From: Nostoc sp. FACHB-973
Lineage (GTDB): Bacteria > Cyanobacteriota > Cyanobacteriia > Cyanobacteriales > Nostocaceae
DNA length: 64,000 nt
Direction: 5' to 3'
Assembly: GCF_014698115.1 (NCBI RefSeq)
Contig: NZ_JACJSJ010000027.1
Location: forward strand, 1 to 64,000
The translations under genes were made by a program, and so were the position numbers. The notes beneath the pieces are model-generated. The model had not been told where the DNA came from and searched no databases. It saw only the letters and a program-made list of their open reading frames with translations. Positions 35,341 to 44,431 of the stretch are shown here, in pieces (the stretch's first letter is position 1; each line of letters begins with the position of its first letter).

Positions 35341-35382
35341 CAACTAATTATGAATTACGAATTACGAATTACGAATTATTTC
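35341..35382. repeat. TTACGAA heptamer array
   Basis: Four to five units of the ATTACGA type between the pyrophosphatase-like and quinone-oxidoreductase-like genes. Related arrays lie at about 47383-47480, 47590-47615, 51232-51272, 59108-59130 and 59150-59165. Confidence 0.9.
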
Positions 35383-35389
35383 GTAATCC

Positions 35390-36337
35390 TCAATTGGAAA
35401 TGTGCAATACAGCCTTACCAGGGAAACTCCTGTCGAGTAGTTTTTGGGCTACGTCAGCTATTTCTGTCCAAGAAGCTTCTAAATCAATGTGAGGACGCAA
35501 CTGACCTGCTTCTACTAAATTCAAAAGGCGTTTTAGACCGACTGCTGCTGATTCAAATCTCAGTTCATCGAACAGACGTAAACCATACAGACTCACCCCA
35601 CCAGTCCCGAAAAATTGAGCAGCGTTGAATGTTACTTCAGCTCCCCCAGATACTCCATACAGCACAGTTTTTCCATCCTGAGCCAGTAAGCCAAGAGCTA
35701 TACCCAAAGTCTTGCCACCTACTGACTCTACAATTAGATGATAAGGGCCATATTCCTTTGCGGGTGAGAGGTCTTCACCAATCACCACCGATTGTGCCCC
35801 TGCTTCTCTCACCAGAGTCTCATAGCCAGCTTGGCGAATATGTGCCACGACTTGCGCCCCTGATAGTCGTGCCAATTGAATGGCAAAGTAACCAACACCT
35901 CCTGATGCACCTGTAACCAAAACAGGCTTACCTAAAAGTGAACCGCCTTTTAGCACGGCATGGTAGGCAGTTAAGCCTGCCACAGGCAATGTGGCAGCTT
36001 CAGCAAAGGATACCGATGGCGGTATTTCTGCTAGGGTGCTGGTGGGAACAGACACAAGTTCTGCCCAAGCACCGCTGCGGCGCAAGCCGACTACACGCGC
36101 TCCTTGGGGAGGCCCTGACCCATCAATGGCGGGAGTTTCTATGATACCAGCCAAGTCCCAACCAGGCTGCCAACCAGCCTCAGCAGTGGTTGAACGTTTG
36201 ACCTCTCCCCGATTCAAGGAAATCGCCGCTACCCGCACTAAAGCTTCGTCTGAAGCAGGCTGTGGTGCAGTCACTTCACTTAGTGCCAAACGCCCTGGCA
36301 CATTGGGGTCAACAATCACAGCACGTATTTTGCTCAT
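35390..36337 (-). CDS. NADPH:quinone-oxidoreductase-like MDR enzyme
   Basis: A 315-residue medium-chain dehydrogenase/reductase. It has the GroES-like N-terminal part (PASDEALVRVAAISLNRGEV), the cofactor motif VLVTGASGGVGYFAIQLARL and no catalytic or structural zinc cysteines, which fits the quinone oxidoreductase/zeta-crystallin group. It starts in a region with a dyad motif (36470-36503) that resembles one upstream of the ssuD-like gene at 62506. Confidence 0.88.
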   Translation of the reverse strand: MSKIRAVIVDPNVPGRLALSEVTAPQPASDEALVRVAAISLNRGEVKRSTTAEAGWQPGWDLAGIIETPAIDGSGPPQGARVVGLRRSGAWAELVSVPTSTLAEIPPSVSFAEAATLPVAGLTAYHAVLKGGSLLGKPVLVTGASGGVGYFAIQLARLSGAQVVAHIRQAGYETLVREAGAQSVVIGEDLSPAKEYGPYHLIVESVGGKTLGIALGLLAQDGKTVLYGVSGGAEVTFNAAQFFGTGGVSLYGLRLFDELRFESAAVGLKRLLNLVEAGQLRPHIDLEASWTEIADVAQKLLDRSFPGKAVLHISN

Positions 36338-36469
36338 AAGGTTGCCCTGGCTTAGAGATTAATTTGTAGATCATTGGTTCGCAATTTAGTGCTTGCAATA
36401 GATCAACTTGATAGATTATCTATTCTTTCTTTACTTTAAATTCCTGCAACTAGGTTAACGATATTTAAC

Positions 36470-36503
36470 AAACTACGGTAACTTGATAAGTTTAACGTAG
36501 TTT
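36470..36503. promoter_or_regulatory. Candidate operator dyad upstream of the MDR gene
   Basis: AAACTACGGTAACTT and AAGTTTAACGTAGTTT form an interrupted inverted repeat. The right half (TAACGTAGTTTATAGT, 36493-36508) matches TACCGTAGTTTATAGG at 62553-62568, upstream of the ssuD-like gene, at 14 of 16 positions. Shape and spacing fit a dimeric (for example LysR-type) regulator, but no regulator gene is in the window. Confidence 0.45.
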
Positions 36504-36640
36504 ATAGTACGTAAAAAGAAAATTATCACAGAAAACTAGAACAATCAAGCATCTTGGGAAAAGATTTGTTTCATCAGAAAAATGGGTAGAAACCCCGTCA
36601 TAAAGGACGGCTTTACATGGAATGTGGTAAAATGTGAGAT

Positions 36641-37828
36641 GTGGAGAAAGCCTACCGCTACCGTTTTTACCCAACTACCGAGCAAGAACAAATATTGCGT
36701 CGGACAGTTGGCTGTGTGCGGTTGGTGTTTAACAAAGCCTTGGCAGCGAGAACCGAAGCTTGGTATAAGAGACTTGAGCGAGTAGACTACGCTCAAACCT
36801 CCACCATGTTGACGCAGTGGAAGAAACTTGAAGACCTCCAATTTTTGAATGAGGTTAGCTGTGTCCCACTGCAACAAGGCTTGAGGCATCTGCAAACTGC
36901 TTTCACTAATTTCTTTGCTGGTAGGGCAAAATACCCCAACTTTAAGAAGAAACGCAGTGGCGGTAGTGCAGAGTTTACTAAGTCTGCTTTTAGGTGGAAG
37001 GATGGACAAGTCTACTTGGCAAAGTGTTCTCAAAGCTTGCCAATTAAATGGTCTAGACAACTTCCTGCTGGATGTGAGCCTAGTACCATCACCGTTAGAC
37101 TTGAACCTTCTGGACGCTGGTTTGTCAGTTTGCGAATTAATGATCCAACTGACAAAACTTTGCAGCCCGTTGATAGCGCTGTAGGGTTGGATGTTGGGGT
37201 AAGCAGTCTTGTTATCCTGAGTACAGGTGAGAAGATTGCTAACCCCAAAGTATTCAACAAGCACTATCAAAAATTGAGAAGGGCGCAAAAGTCTTTGAGT
37301 CGCGCCTCCAAAGCCTCTCGAAATCGAGATAAAGCAAAACTTAAAGTAGCTCGCATTCAAGCTAAAATTTCCGACGCAAGGATTGACCATGCCCATAAAC
37401 TGACAACTCGACTGATTCGTGAAAACCAAACGATAGTTGTCGAGGATTTGAAAGTTTTGAACATGGTCAAAAATCCCAAGCTTGCCCGTGCCATTAGTGA
37501 TGCTGCGTGGGGAGAATTGGTGAGGCAACTGGAGTACAAAGCTTTTTGGTATGGTCGAACCTTGGTGAAAATTGACCGATGGTTTCCCAGTTCTAAACGC
37601 TGTGGACATTGCGGTCACATTGTTGAAAAATTGCCGTTGAATATCAGAGAGTGGGACTGTCCCAACTGCGGAACACACCACGACCGAGACATCAATGCAG
37701 CTAAAAATATTTTGGCGGTGGGACACACCGTTACAGTCTGTGGAGCGAACGTAAGACCTGATAGGCATGAGTCTAAAGGGCAGTTGCGAAAATCCAGCAA
37801 TGGAAGGAAACAGAAACCCAACTCGTGA
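36641..37828 (+). CDS. tnpB: TnpB RNA-guided nuclease, canonical RuvC
   Basis: A 395-residue TnpB. The full canonical catalytic set is present: RuvC-I Asp184 (GLDVGV), RuvC-II Glu268 (VVEDL) and RuvC-III Asp350 (HDRDINAAKNI). A zinc ribbon of four cysteines (Cys321, 324, 340, 343) lies between the last two. TnpB proteins are RNA-guided DNA nucleases that help their transposon persist. The C-terminal Lys/Arg/Ser-rich tail is the part whose DNA normally overlaps the omega-RNA. It lies convergent to the haloperoxidase-like gene, with the element right end only 53 bases from that gene's stop. Confidence 0.93.
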   Translation: MEKAYRYRFYPTTEQEQILRRTVGCVRLVFNKALAARTEAWYKRLERVDYAQTSTMLTQWKKLEDLQFLNEVSCVPLQQGLRHLQTAFTNFFAGRAKYPNFKKKRSGGSAEFTKSAFRWKDGQVYLAKCSQSLPIKWSRQLPAGCEPSTITVRLEPSGRWFVSLRINDPTDKTLQPVDSAVGLDVGVSSLVILSTGEKIANPKVFNKHYQKLRRAQKSLSRASKASRNRDKAKLKVARIQAKISDARIDHAHKLTTRLIRENQTIVVEDLKVLNMVKNPKLARAISDAAWGELVRQLEYKAFWYGRTLVKIDRWFPSSKRCGHCGHIVEKLPLNIREWDCPNCGTHHDRDINAAKNILAVGHTVTVCGANVRPDRHESKGQLRKSSNGRKQKPNS

Positions 37829-37871
37829 GGTTTGGGAATCACCGTGGCTGTCTTCCCGGTGAGGATGTCAA
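37720..37871 (+). ncRNA. Candidate omega-RNA of TnpB element 1
   Basis: By family knowledge the omega-RNA overlaps the 3' part of tnpB and runs to the right end of the element. Here the segment ends with a hairpin and GAGGATGTCAA at 37871. The guide would be the flanking bases starting CAATATCTGCATCTATTG at 37872. The 5' boundary is a guess. Confidence 0.5.
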
Positions 37872-37924
37872 CAATATCTGCATCTATTGCTGTGCTGTAA
37901 TCTAGCCCCTGTGAAATGTTTTCC

Positions 37925-39757
37925 TCAAACTGTGACTTTCGTGCCGTCAAATTTAGTAAAGGTGAAGCCCTGGAATCGTTCGTTGTAGCCTAGTCTTTCA
38001 TCCCTAAGGAGGCTAATGGCAACTTCTTCTCCCAAAGCCAAGGCAGCTGAACCATCCGAACGCCAATGAATACCACCGTTACCGCGACCAATAGCATAGT
38101 TAGTTGCTAGTTTATTTAACTCACCGCCTACGGTCAGAGGTGACCCGCTGTAGGAAATTAGCTTGGTGGGGTCATTGGGGTCAGGTATGACTGGGTTGGG
38201 GATAACATAGTTTTCGTCAAAGAATGCTTTTAAAAGTGTGACATTGACAGCAGCAGTAACAGCAGCACCACCTGTATAGGAAGAATGGATTGGTGAACCT
38301 TCTGGATATGCTTGAGGTAACAAATAAGTACCGAACGTTCCGAAGGTCGAAGCTAAAGCTTGGGAATTTAAGACCTCAGAATTAATCGGATACTGGGTTT
38401 TATTGACTATATTGTTGTAAATTAGCCCACCATATGCCTCTGGACGCAGAATGCGGTGTACATAAAACTTCTGCCAGTATGATGCTCTAATCGCACGTGA
38501 ACTACCCAAGTTGAGCAAGGCTTGTAAATGTCCGACTGCAAAGGTGGCAGCAGAACCAGCTTGGGTCTTGGAATTAACGTAGGGATTGCCTGGATTTAAT
38601 GGTGCGCCGATACTACCAAGAATCAAGGAAGCTCCCAGGTAGGTAGGGCCACCGATATGAGCATACTCACCTAAATCACGAACCGTGACTATGTAACGGT
38701 TAATAGGATCGTAGTTAATTGCCTTGCCTGAACTCCCTCCATTCTGGACGGTCAGCCATTCATTGAAATCTATGAGAAAGTCATTGCCAGGAAGAGCAGT
38801 ACGAATTAGTGCTGAAACAGACTGGGTTCCCCAAACAATAGTCCGCAGCAGAAATTGTGAGATGTAAGGCCCTTCTAGTACCCCTGGTGGAGTAACATAT
38901 TTTGTACTATTACCAGACGAATCCTTGCGATCGACGTAGTTGACGCTACCACGAAATAAAGTTTGAGGAGTTACAAGGCCATTTTGTTTTGGGCCTCGGA
39001 ACGCCGAAAGCTTGTTCAGGTCTGCGACAGCTGCCAAAACTTTTGGGTCGTCTGTATTGTTTTGGAACTTGGAATAAGGTACATCACGTAGTAAGGCTTG
39101 CCAGTAGAGTTCAACAGCTTCAGCAGCCCTTCTTGCACTAGCTAGAGGTGGTGGTGGTGGAACTGCTATCTGGGCTGCATTGATGCCTTCCAAGCTAATT
39201 GCCAGAGGTCCTTGAGGATTGACGAGTTTTCTGGTGCCACCCAAGATGATATTTTCAAAATCATCTGGGTTTTGCGTTCTCAGTGCTTTGGTCAGAGAGT
39301 TGTAAGCTTCCAATTTGACCTCGCCCCGCGCATCGTGGGGTAGTCCCCTACTGTCGGAGCCGATTTTGTTGGGATATCGCTCCTCGTCACCGTTGGTAGG
39401 ATGCGGCGGAATGGGAATATTCCTTTCGAGTCTTGCTGCTTCAACACGTACTCGAAAAGCTTTATCAACAAACCTTTCATAGTTGAACCGTGACCTTCCA
39501 GAACGTCCGAAAGGATTTTCGGCTTGGGCAATGTCTCCTCCCTTTTTGGAGGACACAGTTGAACCTAAAATACCTCCAACAGCGCTGGCGACTGTAAATA
39601 AACCTACACGACCGAGAAATGAACGTCTACTACCACGACTAAATAAAAAGCGTCTGCCACCTGAACTACCTACATTGGGTTTCTTAGGCTGCTTTATTTC
39701 GCTCTGAGTTTGAGCATCCTGACCAGAATTTTGGTGAGAATTGGGATCTACTTGCAT
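37925..39757 (-). CDS. Vanadium-haloperoxidase-like protein, Tat-exported
   Basis: A 610-residue protein of the vanadium-dependent haloperoxidase/PAP2 superfamily. Residues 41-66 form a Tat signal (SRRSFLGR then a hydrophobic run), so it folds in the cytoplasm and is exported. Vanadate-pocket parts are visible: KFYVHRILRPEAYGG (Lys and Arg), PEGSPIHSSYTGG, and RGNGGIHWRSDG (Arg and the vanadate-linked His). The segment that in active enzymes reads PSYPSGHA is SSYTGGAA here, so the acid/base histidine appears to be missing. It may therefore be a weak haloperoxidase, a phosphatase or a divergent enzyme. Length is in the bromoperoxidase range. Confidence 0.85.
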   Translation of the reverse strand: MQVDPNSHQNSGQDAQTQSEIKQPKKPNVGSSGGRRFLFSRGSRRSFLGRVGLFTVASAVGGILGSTVSSKKGGDIAQAENPFGRSGRSRFNYERFVDKAFRVRVEAARLERNIPIPPHPTNGDEERYPNKIGSDSRGLPHDARGEVKLEAYNSLTKALRTQNPDDFENIILGGTRKLVNPQGPLAISLEGINAAQIAVPPPPPLASARRAAEAVELYWQALLRDVPYSKFQNNTDDPKVLAAVADLNKLSAFRGPKQNGLVTPQTLFRGSVNYVDRKDSSGNSTKYVTPPGVLEGPYISQFLLRTIVWGTQSVSALIRTALPGNDFLIDFNEWLTVQNGGSSGKAINYDPINRYIVTVRDLGEYAHIGGPTYLGASLILGSIGAPLNPGNPYVNSKTQAGSAATFAVGHLQALLNLGSSRAIRASYWQKFYVHRILRPEAYGGLIYNNIVNKTQYPINSEVLNSQALASTFGTFGTYLLPQAYPEGSPIHSSYTGGAAVTAAVNVTLLKAFFDENYVIPNPVIPDPNDPTKLISYSGSPLTVGGELNKLATNYAIGRGNGGIHWRSDGSAALALGEEVAISLLRDERLGYNERFQGFTFTKFDGTKVTV

Positions 39758-40286
39758 CTCAAGATATCTCCATTGGCAAAAAACAATACAAAAATCCAGT
39801 CATGAGCGAATCAATGAGTAACTTTAAGTCACACATTTGGAACACTCACCACTTGAAGAAGAGAGTAATCTTAGCGAATTTGTTATGAAACTTGGAGCTG
39901 CTCTACTGGAAAGTAATTTGCACTCTTAGTTATTACTCTGGGCATTTACTTATCCTATTCAAGGCTCGATCGCATAGCTGTTAGACTTTTACAGTTTTCA
40001 TCAACTCAATAGCATACTCTGTGGTTAAAGCATTGCTGCGATCGCATAGCTCAAACCACGATTCTTTTCCAGTTCGATAAAATACTGTAAGACTATCGAG
40101 TTACAGGTGTTTGCAGTTGTTAAATCAAACTTTCTCACAAACACCTGTGAAAATCAAGTAGTTTTTACAACAATTTAGGTATTACTCTTAGTTTTCTTTA
40201 AAAGCAAAGCTGTTTTTTAAGGCAAGAGGCAATTAACCTTTGCCTATTGCCTATTGCCTATTGCCTGTAGCTTTGGCTCGATATGA
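39758..40286. other. Intergenic region with a hairpin and a TTGCCTA array
   Basis: No gene visible. There is an inverted repeat ACAGGTGTTTG (40103-40113) / CAAACACCTGT (40138-40148) with a 24-base loop. TTGCCTA heptamers at about 40240-40268 lie before the MFS gene stop codon. Several HIP1-like sites occur at 39967-40045. Confidence 0.55.
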
Positions 40287-41591
40287 CTATGTAACTATGC
40301 CCATATCTACATAAATTGGATGTACTATTTTTTTGATGGTGCGTAGTTTTCTACTAAAGATATAGGCTCCTACGATACAACAAGCACCACCAAAGAATAA
40401 AGCATTGGTTACACCGATGCGATCGGCCAATCCTCCAAAGAATAAATTCCCAAAAGGTAGGACTCCTAAAAAACCAGTTGTAAATATACTAGTGACTCTA
40501 CCTCTTTTATTTTCATCAACAATAATTAGTTGGAGAAAGTTACTAATGGAAGCCAAAGTTAAAGTAGTATTCATGCCTATAAAAAACATAAACACTAGAC
40601 AAGCTTCCAAATTTTTGATGCGGGAAAATACGATTAATGATAAACCTAAAATTCCCGCAGAACGTGCCACAATATCTTCCAGCCCTATGGCTTGTTTTCG
40701 GGAAACCAGATAAAATCCTGAAATTATAGAGCCAAGTGCTGAAGCTGTCATCAAAAATCCCATAGTTTTAGCATCACCGCTCAAAACTTCTTTGGCAAAA
40801 ATAGGCATTAAATTTACGTGAGTCATTGCCATGAAACAAATGACAATTTGTAAAGCTAATACAGATTTTATAGGCAGAAAGTCATAGGCAAAAACAAAGC
40901 CTTCTTTCAGATTTTGCCAAATTTTGGTTTTTTGCTCTGATAAGTTTTTCACAACAGGCTTGACTTGGATGGTTAAGATAGCAGATAAGAAGGGCAAATA
41001 ACTAATACTATCTACTAAAAAGCATGAAGCGGCTCCGGAACTTGCAATTAGTAAACCCCCAATCATTGGACTGACAAATTTAGCAGTATTAATTAAGAAT
41101 GAATGGGAGGCCATTGCACTGTAAATATCAGCCTTTTTATCTACTAGTCTGGGAATAATTACCTGACGTGCTGGTAGATCAAAAGCTTTTACCGTTCCTT
41201 GGAGAGTGCCAATAATTATAATCCAGGCAACAGTGATGCGATCGCTAATAGTTAAAAATGTTAGTGTAGAAGATAAAATAATAGATGCTAGCTGAGTAGT
41301 TAGTAAGACATATCGTAAATTCCAACGATCTAATAATACTCCTACTACAGGTGTAATAATCAAGCCCATAGCTTGATTTGTGAATCCAGCTATACCTACT
41401 AAAATAGCTGAATTAGTTAATTGATAAACCAACCATACTAAAGCGATTTGTGTCATCCATGAGCCAAAAAACGATAAGCTCTCCCCGATAACAAAACAAG
41501 CAACATTCGGAGATTTAAGCGCCGATGGAAGTTCAAAAGACACAAATTTTAATTTGTCTTTTGGAAAATTTTCTCTATTACTTGGTAACAT
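40287..41591 (-). CDS. MFS transporter (EntS/DUF894-like)
   Basis: A 434-residue, 12-TM major facilitator related to the transporter at 26705: the same opening of the membrane part (FVIGESLSFFGSWMTQIALVW), loop VGVLLDRWNLRYVLL after TM2 and FDLPARQVIIPRLVDK. The substrate is unknown. It is transcribed toward the haloperoxidase-like gene. A gap of about 530 bases follows upstream to the divergent acetolactate decarboxylase gene. Confidence 0.88.
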   Translation of the reverse strand: MLPSNRENFPKDKLKFVSFELPSALKSPNVACFVIGESLSFFGSWMTQIALVWLVYQLTNSAILVGIAGFTNQAMGLIITPVVGVLLDRWNLRYVLLTTQLASIILSSTLTFLTISDRITVAWIIIIGTLQGTVKAFDLPARQVIIPRLVDKKADIYSAMASHSFLINTAKFVSPMIGGLLIASSGAASCFLVDSISYLPFLSAILTIQVKPVVKNLSEQKTKIWQNLKEGFVFAYDFLPIKSVLALQIVICFMAMTHVNLMPIFAKEVLSGDAKTMGFLMTASALGSIISGFYLVSRKQAIGLEDIVARSAGILGLSLIVFSRIKNLEACLVFMFFIGMNTTLTLASISNFLQLIIVDENKRGRVTSIFTTGFLGVLPFGNLFFGGLADRIGVTNALFFGGACCIVGAYIFSRKLRTIKKIVHPIYVDMGIVT

Positions 41592-42125
41592 CAGCTTTTC
41601 CCTATTTGAAAATGTTTGTAAGCATGTTTTTACCGAATTAATACGGGATTAATATGGGCATACGCTCAACCCAAGGTTAGGCGTTTAATTCTTTACTGAT
41701 TTCCCTAATTCCCCGACACCTTTATAGTCTTGGCAATAAAAAAAGACAGCAATTTTATCCTCTTGTTCTGAGAAGAGGAATCTGGAAGACTTATACAAAG
41801 TCCTCAGAATGTTTTTGATAAAGCTTCGCTAGGCTTGTACATCACAAGCCCCGAACAATAGTTAACTTTGCTTAATATTAGATTAGCAGAAAGTTTGCAT
41901 CCTTAGTATTTGTTCAAAAAAAAGCCACTAATACAATTAATGCACAGTGACTAAAAATCATATCATGTCTGTTGATGAACGACAATTATCTCAAGACGAG
42001 GGGATAAGGGGGATGAGGGGTATGAGGGGTATGAGGGAGATGAGGAGAATAACCAATGCCCCATGCCTTTGTTTGGTAAATTCTTCGTTGTCTCCTCATT
42101 GAGAACATTTATCTGTTTTATCTTT
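41592..42125. repeat. Intergenic region with ATGAGGG-type repeats
   Basis: No gene visible. Unique AT-rich sequence to about 41995, then GGGGTATGA/GGGAGATGA units (about 42000-42050) and a CCAATGCCCCATGCC run. The repeats lie upstream of the acetolactate decarboxylase start and create an open extension of its frame that is not family sequence. Confidence 0.6.
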
Positions 42126-42905
42126 ATGAAACTCAAGCGTTATTTCTGGATAGCTATTTTAAGCATCATTGCATTAATAGGTGTGATGATGCCAGGCAAA
42201 ACTCAGGCACATACATCAACAAATACCCTATTTCAAACATCTACAATTAGCGCTCTGGCAGCAGGAATTTATGAAGGAAATACTAATTTCCAGCAGTTAA
42301 AAAAATACGGTGATTTTGGTTTGGGTACAGTCAATTATCTTGATGGGGAAATGATTGGATTAAATGGGAAATTTTACCAGGTTAAAGCTGATGGAATTGC
42401 GTCCATCATTCCTGATTCCACGATTAGCCCTTTTGCGACCGTCACCTTTTTTAAACCAGAAAAATTAATTCATTTAGAAGGGCAGATGAATTATCAGCAA
42501 TTGCAGGAATCTTTAGACCAGCGCTTAGCCACTAAAAATTATCCTTATGCAATTCGTATTCAAGGTAATTTTCCTTATTTAAAATTTAGAAGCGTTCCCA
42601 AACAAACCCCGCCCTATCGTCCTTTGGTAGATGCGCTGAAAGGACAATCAGTTTTTGAATTAAGGAATGTGAATGGTATTTTAGTAGGATTTCGGACACC
42701 AAAATATATGCAAGGAGTAAATGTTAGCGGCTATCATTTTCATTTTTTAACTGCAAATCGAAAAACTGGAGGACATATTTTAGATGGGCAGTTTCAAAAT
42801 GCTAAAGTAGAGATTGATACTATATCCAATGTTGAGATGAATTTGCCCAAAACTGCTGAATTTGACCAAGCTGATTTGGGAGATGGCAGACCGAACGGTA
42901 AGTAA
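42126..42905 (+). CDS. budA: Acetolactate decarboxylase with an export signal
   Basis: A 259-residue alpha-acetolactate decarboxylase, which converts acetolactate to acetoin. Conserved parts are the N-terminal FQTSTISALAAGIYEG, the GDFGLGTVNYLDGEMI segment, ATVTFF and the zinc-binding GYHFHFLTANRKTGGHILD histidines. The start ATG at 42126 gives a clear Sec signal peptide (KLKRYFWIAI then a hydrophobic run ending GKTQA), so the enzyme is predicted to act outside the cytoplasm, which is unusual for BudA. An ATG 21 codons upstream lies in repeat-derived sequence. The VOC gene follows after 19 bases. Confidence 0.88.
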   Translation: MKLKRYFWIAILSIIALIGVMMPGKTQAHTSTNTLFQTSTISALAAGIYEGNTNFQQLKKYGDFGLGTVNYLDGEMIGLNGKFYQVKADGIASIIPDSTISPFATVTFFKPEKLIHLEGQMNYQQLQESLDQRLATKNYPYAIRIQGNFPYLKFRSVPKQTPPYRPLVDALKGQSVFELRNVNGILVGFRTPKYMQGVNVSGYHFHFLTANRKTGGHILDGQFQNAKVEIDTISNVEMNLPKTAEFDQADLGDGRPNGK

Positions 42906-42924
42906 ATATTTTTGGATCAAAGCT

Positions 42925-43326
42925 ATGTCACTATCAGAAACTATTGCCGAAGAAAAAGATACTCGTCCCCCTGTGGCAATTGGTCATGTGAGATTATATG
43001 TGAGTAATGTACTGGAAGCTAGCGAATTTTTCGTCAAAATAGGGCTGCGGTTAATTGCTCAATCAGAACAAGTAGCTGTTTTAGAATTACGGGGAGGAAC
43101 GCACTTAGTTTTGAGAACAACACCAGAGGCTATTCCTTTGGGAACCAAAGCGCCTTTTGATTTGATGGTAGATGATGTTTTTGCTACTAGAGATGTTTTT
43201 AGAGAGTGGGGACTGACTGTTTCTGAGGTGGAACCAGGCAGAATCCACAGTTCATTTACCTTGACTGGGCCAGACGGCTATATATTGACATTCAATTCCT
43301 CGCATACAGGTGGTAGAGAGGTTTAA
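42925..43326 (+). CDS. VOC-family (glyoxalase/bleomycin resistance-like) protein
   Basis: A 133-residue VOC-fold protein beginning MSLSETIAEEKDTRPPVAIG, with the beta-alpha-beta-beta-beta pattern: VRLYVSNVLEASEFFVKIGL, VLELRGGTHLVL and GPDGYILTFNSS. The ATG at 42925 was chosen because it follows the budA stop by 19 bases; upstream codons overlap budA in another frame. Metal ligands are not clear, so it may bind rather than convert a small molecule. Probably co-transcribed with budA. Confidence 0.8.
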   Translation: MSLSETIAEEKDTRPPVAIGHVRLYVSNVLEASEFFVKIGLRLIAQSEQVAVLELRGGTHLVLRTTPEAIPLGTKAPFDLMVDDVFATRDVFREWGLTVSEVEPGRIHSSFTLTGPDGYILTFNSSHTGGREV

Positions 43327-43462
43327 TGTGTGTGGGCATGGGGAAGAGGACACGGGGAAGGAAGAGGATGGGAGGACAAGGAGAAAGACTTGTTGCAAAT
43401 TCTCTCCTTGTCTCCCTCATCTCCCTCATCTCCCTCATCTTCCCCAGTCCCCAATCCCCAGA
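43327..43462. repeat. Heptamer and CTCATCTCC repeats between convergent genes
   Basis: GGGGAAG/GGAGGA units, then three CTCCCTCAT-type nonamers and CCCCAGT/CCCCAAT units, filling the gap between the two VOC genes. Confidence 0.85.
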
Positions 43463-44431
43463 CTAGCCAACGATTACCCAGTACATTCCATCTGGTGCAA
43501 TTAATCCAAAAGAAGGTTCGCCAAATTCGTTAGGAACAATGGGTGTAACGTTCGTAGCGTTACTGGCGATCGCGTGTTGATGAAAAGCCCCAATATCCTC
43601 AACTTGATAAGTGAAAAGGCTTATGCCCAACGAACCTGGTTGAGCGTATTCGCGGCGATCGCTCGTAGGATAAAGTGGGCTATAAACTTGAAAAACTCCG
43701 ACATTGGTCTTTGGTGAAGCGAAAACCGAAAGATAAAATTCTTGCCCTTCATCAAGCATCAAAATCTGCTTAGTTGATGGATTTTTATAGCCGGATAGCT
43801 TGGGGTTATTCTCTGACGGCACAAGTCCAAAAACTTCTGTGTAAAAAGAGGTGAGGCTGTGATCGGAAGTGATGAAACTTGAGTGAGTTCCCTCACTGAC
43901 TAATAACCCAGAACTGGTATTAATGGTACCGTAACCAGGACGGTCATAGTTATATCGCTGGAAAAATGCCTGTCGTGTCTCCTTGCCAATCACAAACATT
44001 TCCCGGACACCGACAAAGCGGTTATATAATCCTGTCCCCACATTGCCGATAAATTCGATGCCGCGCACTGGTTCAGTATAAATCCACTCTCCGCCGCTGG
44101 CTTTGTCGTCGGCAAAAGCATCGGCGATCGCGTAAATATCTTGAGTCAGAGAAGCAAACCAGCGGCTACCTTCAACCACTGGCAATGTATCACCTAGTCC
44201 TTCATTGCGCGGTTGTTTCCACCACATTACCCGCACTAATCCATGAGCCGATGAGTTGCCATTTTGCAGTCGCAGCGATGTTAAATCTGAGGGATGACCA
44301 TAGAGTAATTTTGCCTGTTCTGCGGAAAATTCTCCTCTCTTGACCTCTTGATAGCCGAATTCATTCCAATATTTCAGAGTAGCTTCAATATCCTTTGAGC
44401 CAACACAATTTTCAAAAATCCCACTAATCAT
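43463..44431 (-). CDS. Two-domain VOC-family protein
   Basis: A 322-residue protein made of two glyoxalase-like halves. The first starts ISGIFENCVGSKDIEATLKY with an EFGYQEVKRGEFS strand. The second starts near residue 190 (SFITSDHSLTSFYTEVFGL) and ends PNEFGEPSFGLIAPDGMYW. Such proteins include ring-cleaving dioxygenases and isomerases; ligands are not certain here. It is monocistronic on the minus strand. Confidence 0.8.
   Translation of the reverse strand: MISGIFENCVGSKDIEATLKYWNEFGYQEVKRGEFSAEQAKLLYGHPSDLTSLRLQNGNSSAHGLVRVMWWKQPRNEGLGDTLPVVEGSRWFASLTQDIYAIADAFADDKASGGEWIYTEPVRGIEFIGNVGTGLYNRFVGVREMFVIGKETRQAFFQRYNYDRPGYGTINTSSGLLVSEGTHSSFITSDHSLTSFYTEVFGLVPSENNPKLSGYKNPSTKQILMLDEGQEFYLSVFASPKTNVGVFQVYSPLYPTSDRREYAQPGSLGISLFTYQVEDIGAFHQHAIASNATNVTPIVPNEFGEPSFGLIAPDGMYWVIVG

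Larger units (their letters stand above)
36586..37871 (+). mobile_element. TnpB-only IS200/IS605-type element 1
   Basis: Left end: an imperfect hairpin at 36586-36616 (GAAACCCCGTC / GACGGCTTTAC). Right end: hairpin TCACCG / CGGTGA (37839-37844, 37857-37862) followed by GAGGATGTCAA. No tnpA is present, so movement would need a TnpA in trans. There are no inverted terminal repeats or target duplication, as expected for this superfamily. The exact left cleavage site cannot be fixed by eye; it may lie 10-30 bases further left. Confidence 0.8.

Noticed and set aside
36545-37768. A 407-codon antisense open frame over tnpB element 1
   Set aside because: It is the mirror of the tnpB frame, has no family motifs, and the sense strand shows the full TnpB catalytic set.
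42063-42125. A 21-residue extension of the acetolactate decarboxylase
   Set aside because: It lies partly in repeat DNA and would bury a clear signal peptide; the internal ATG at 42126 is preferred.
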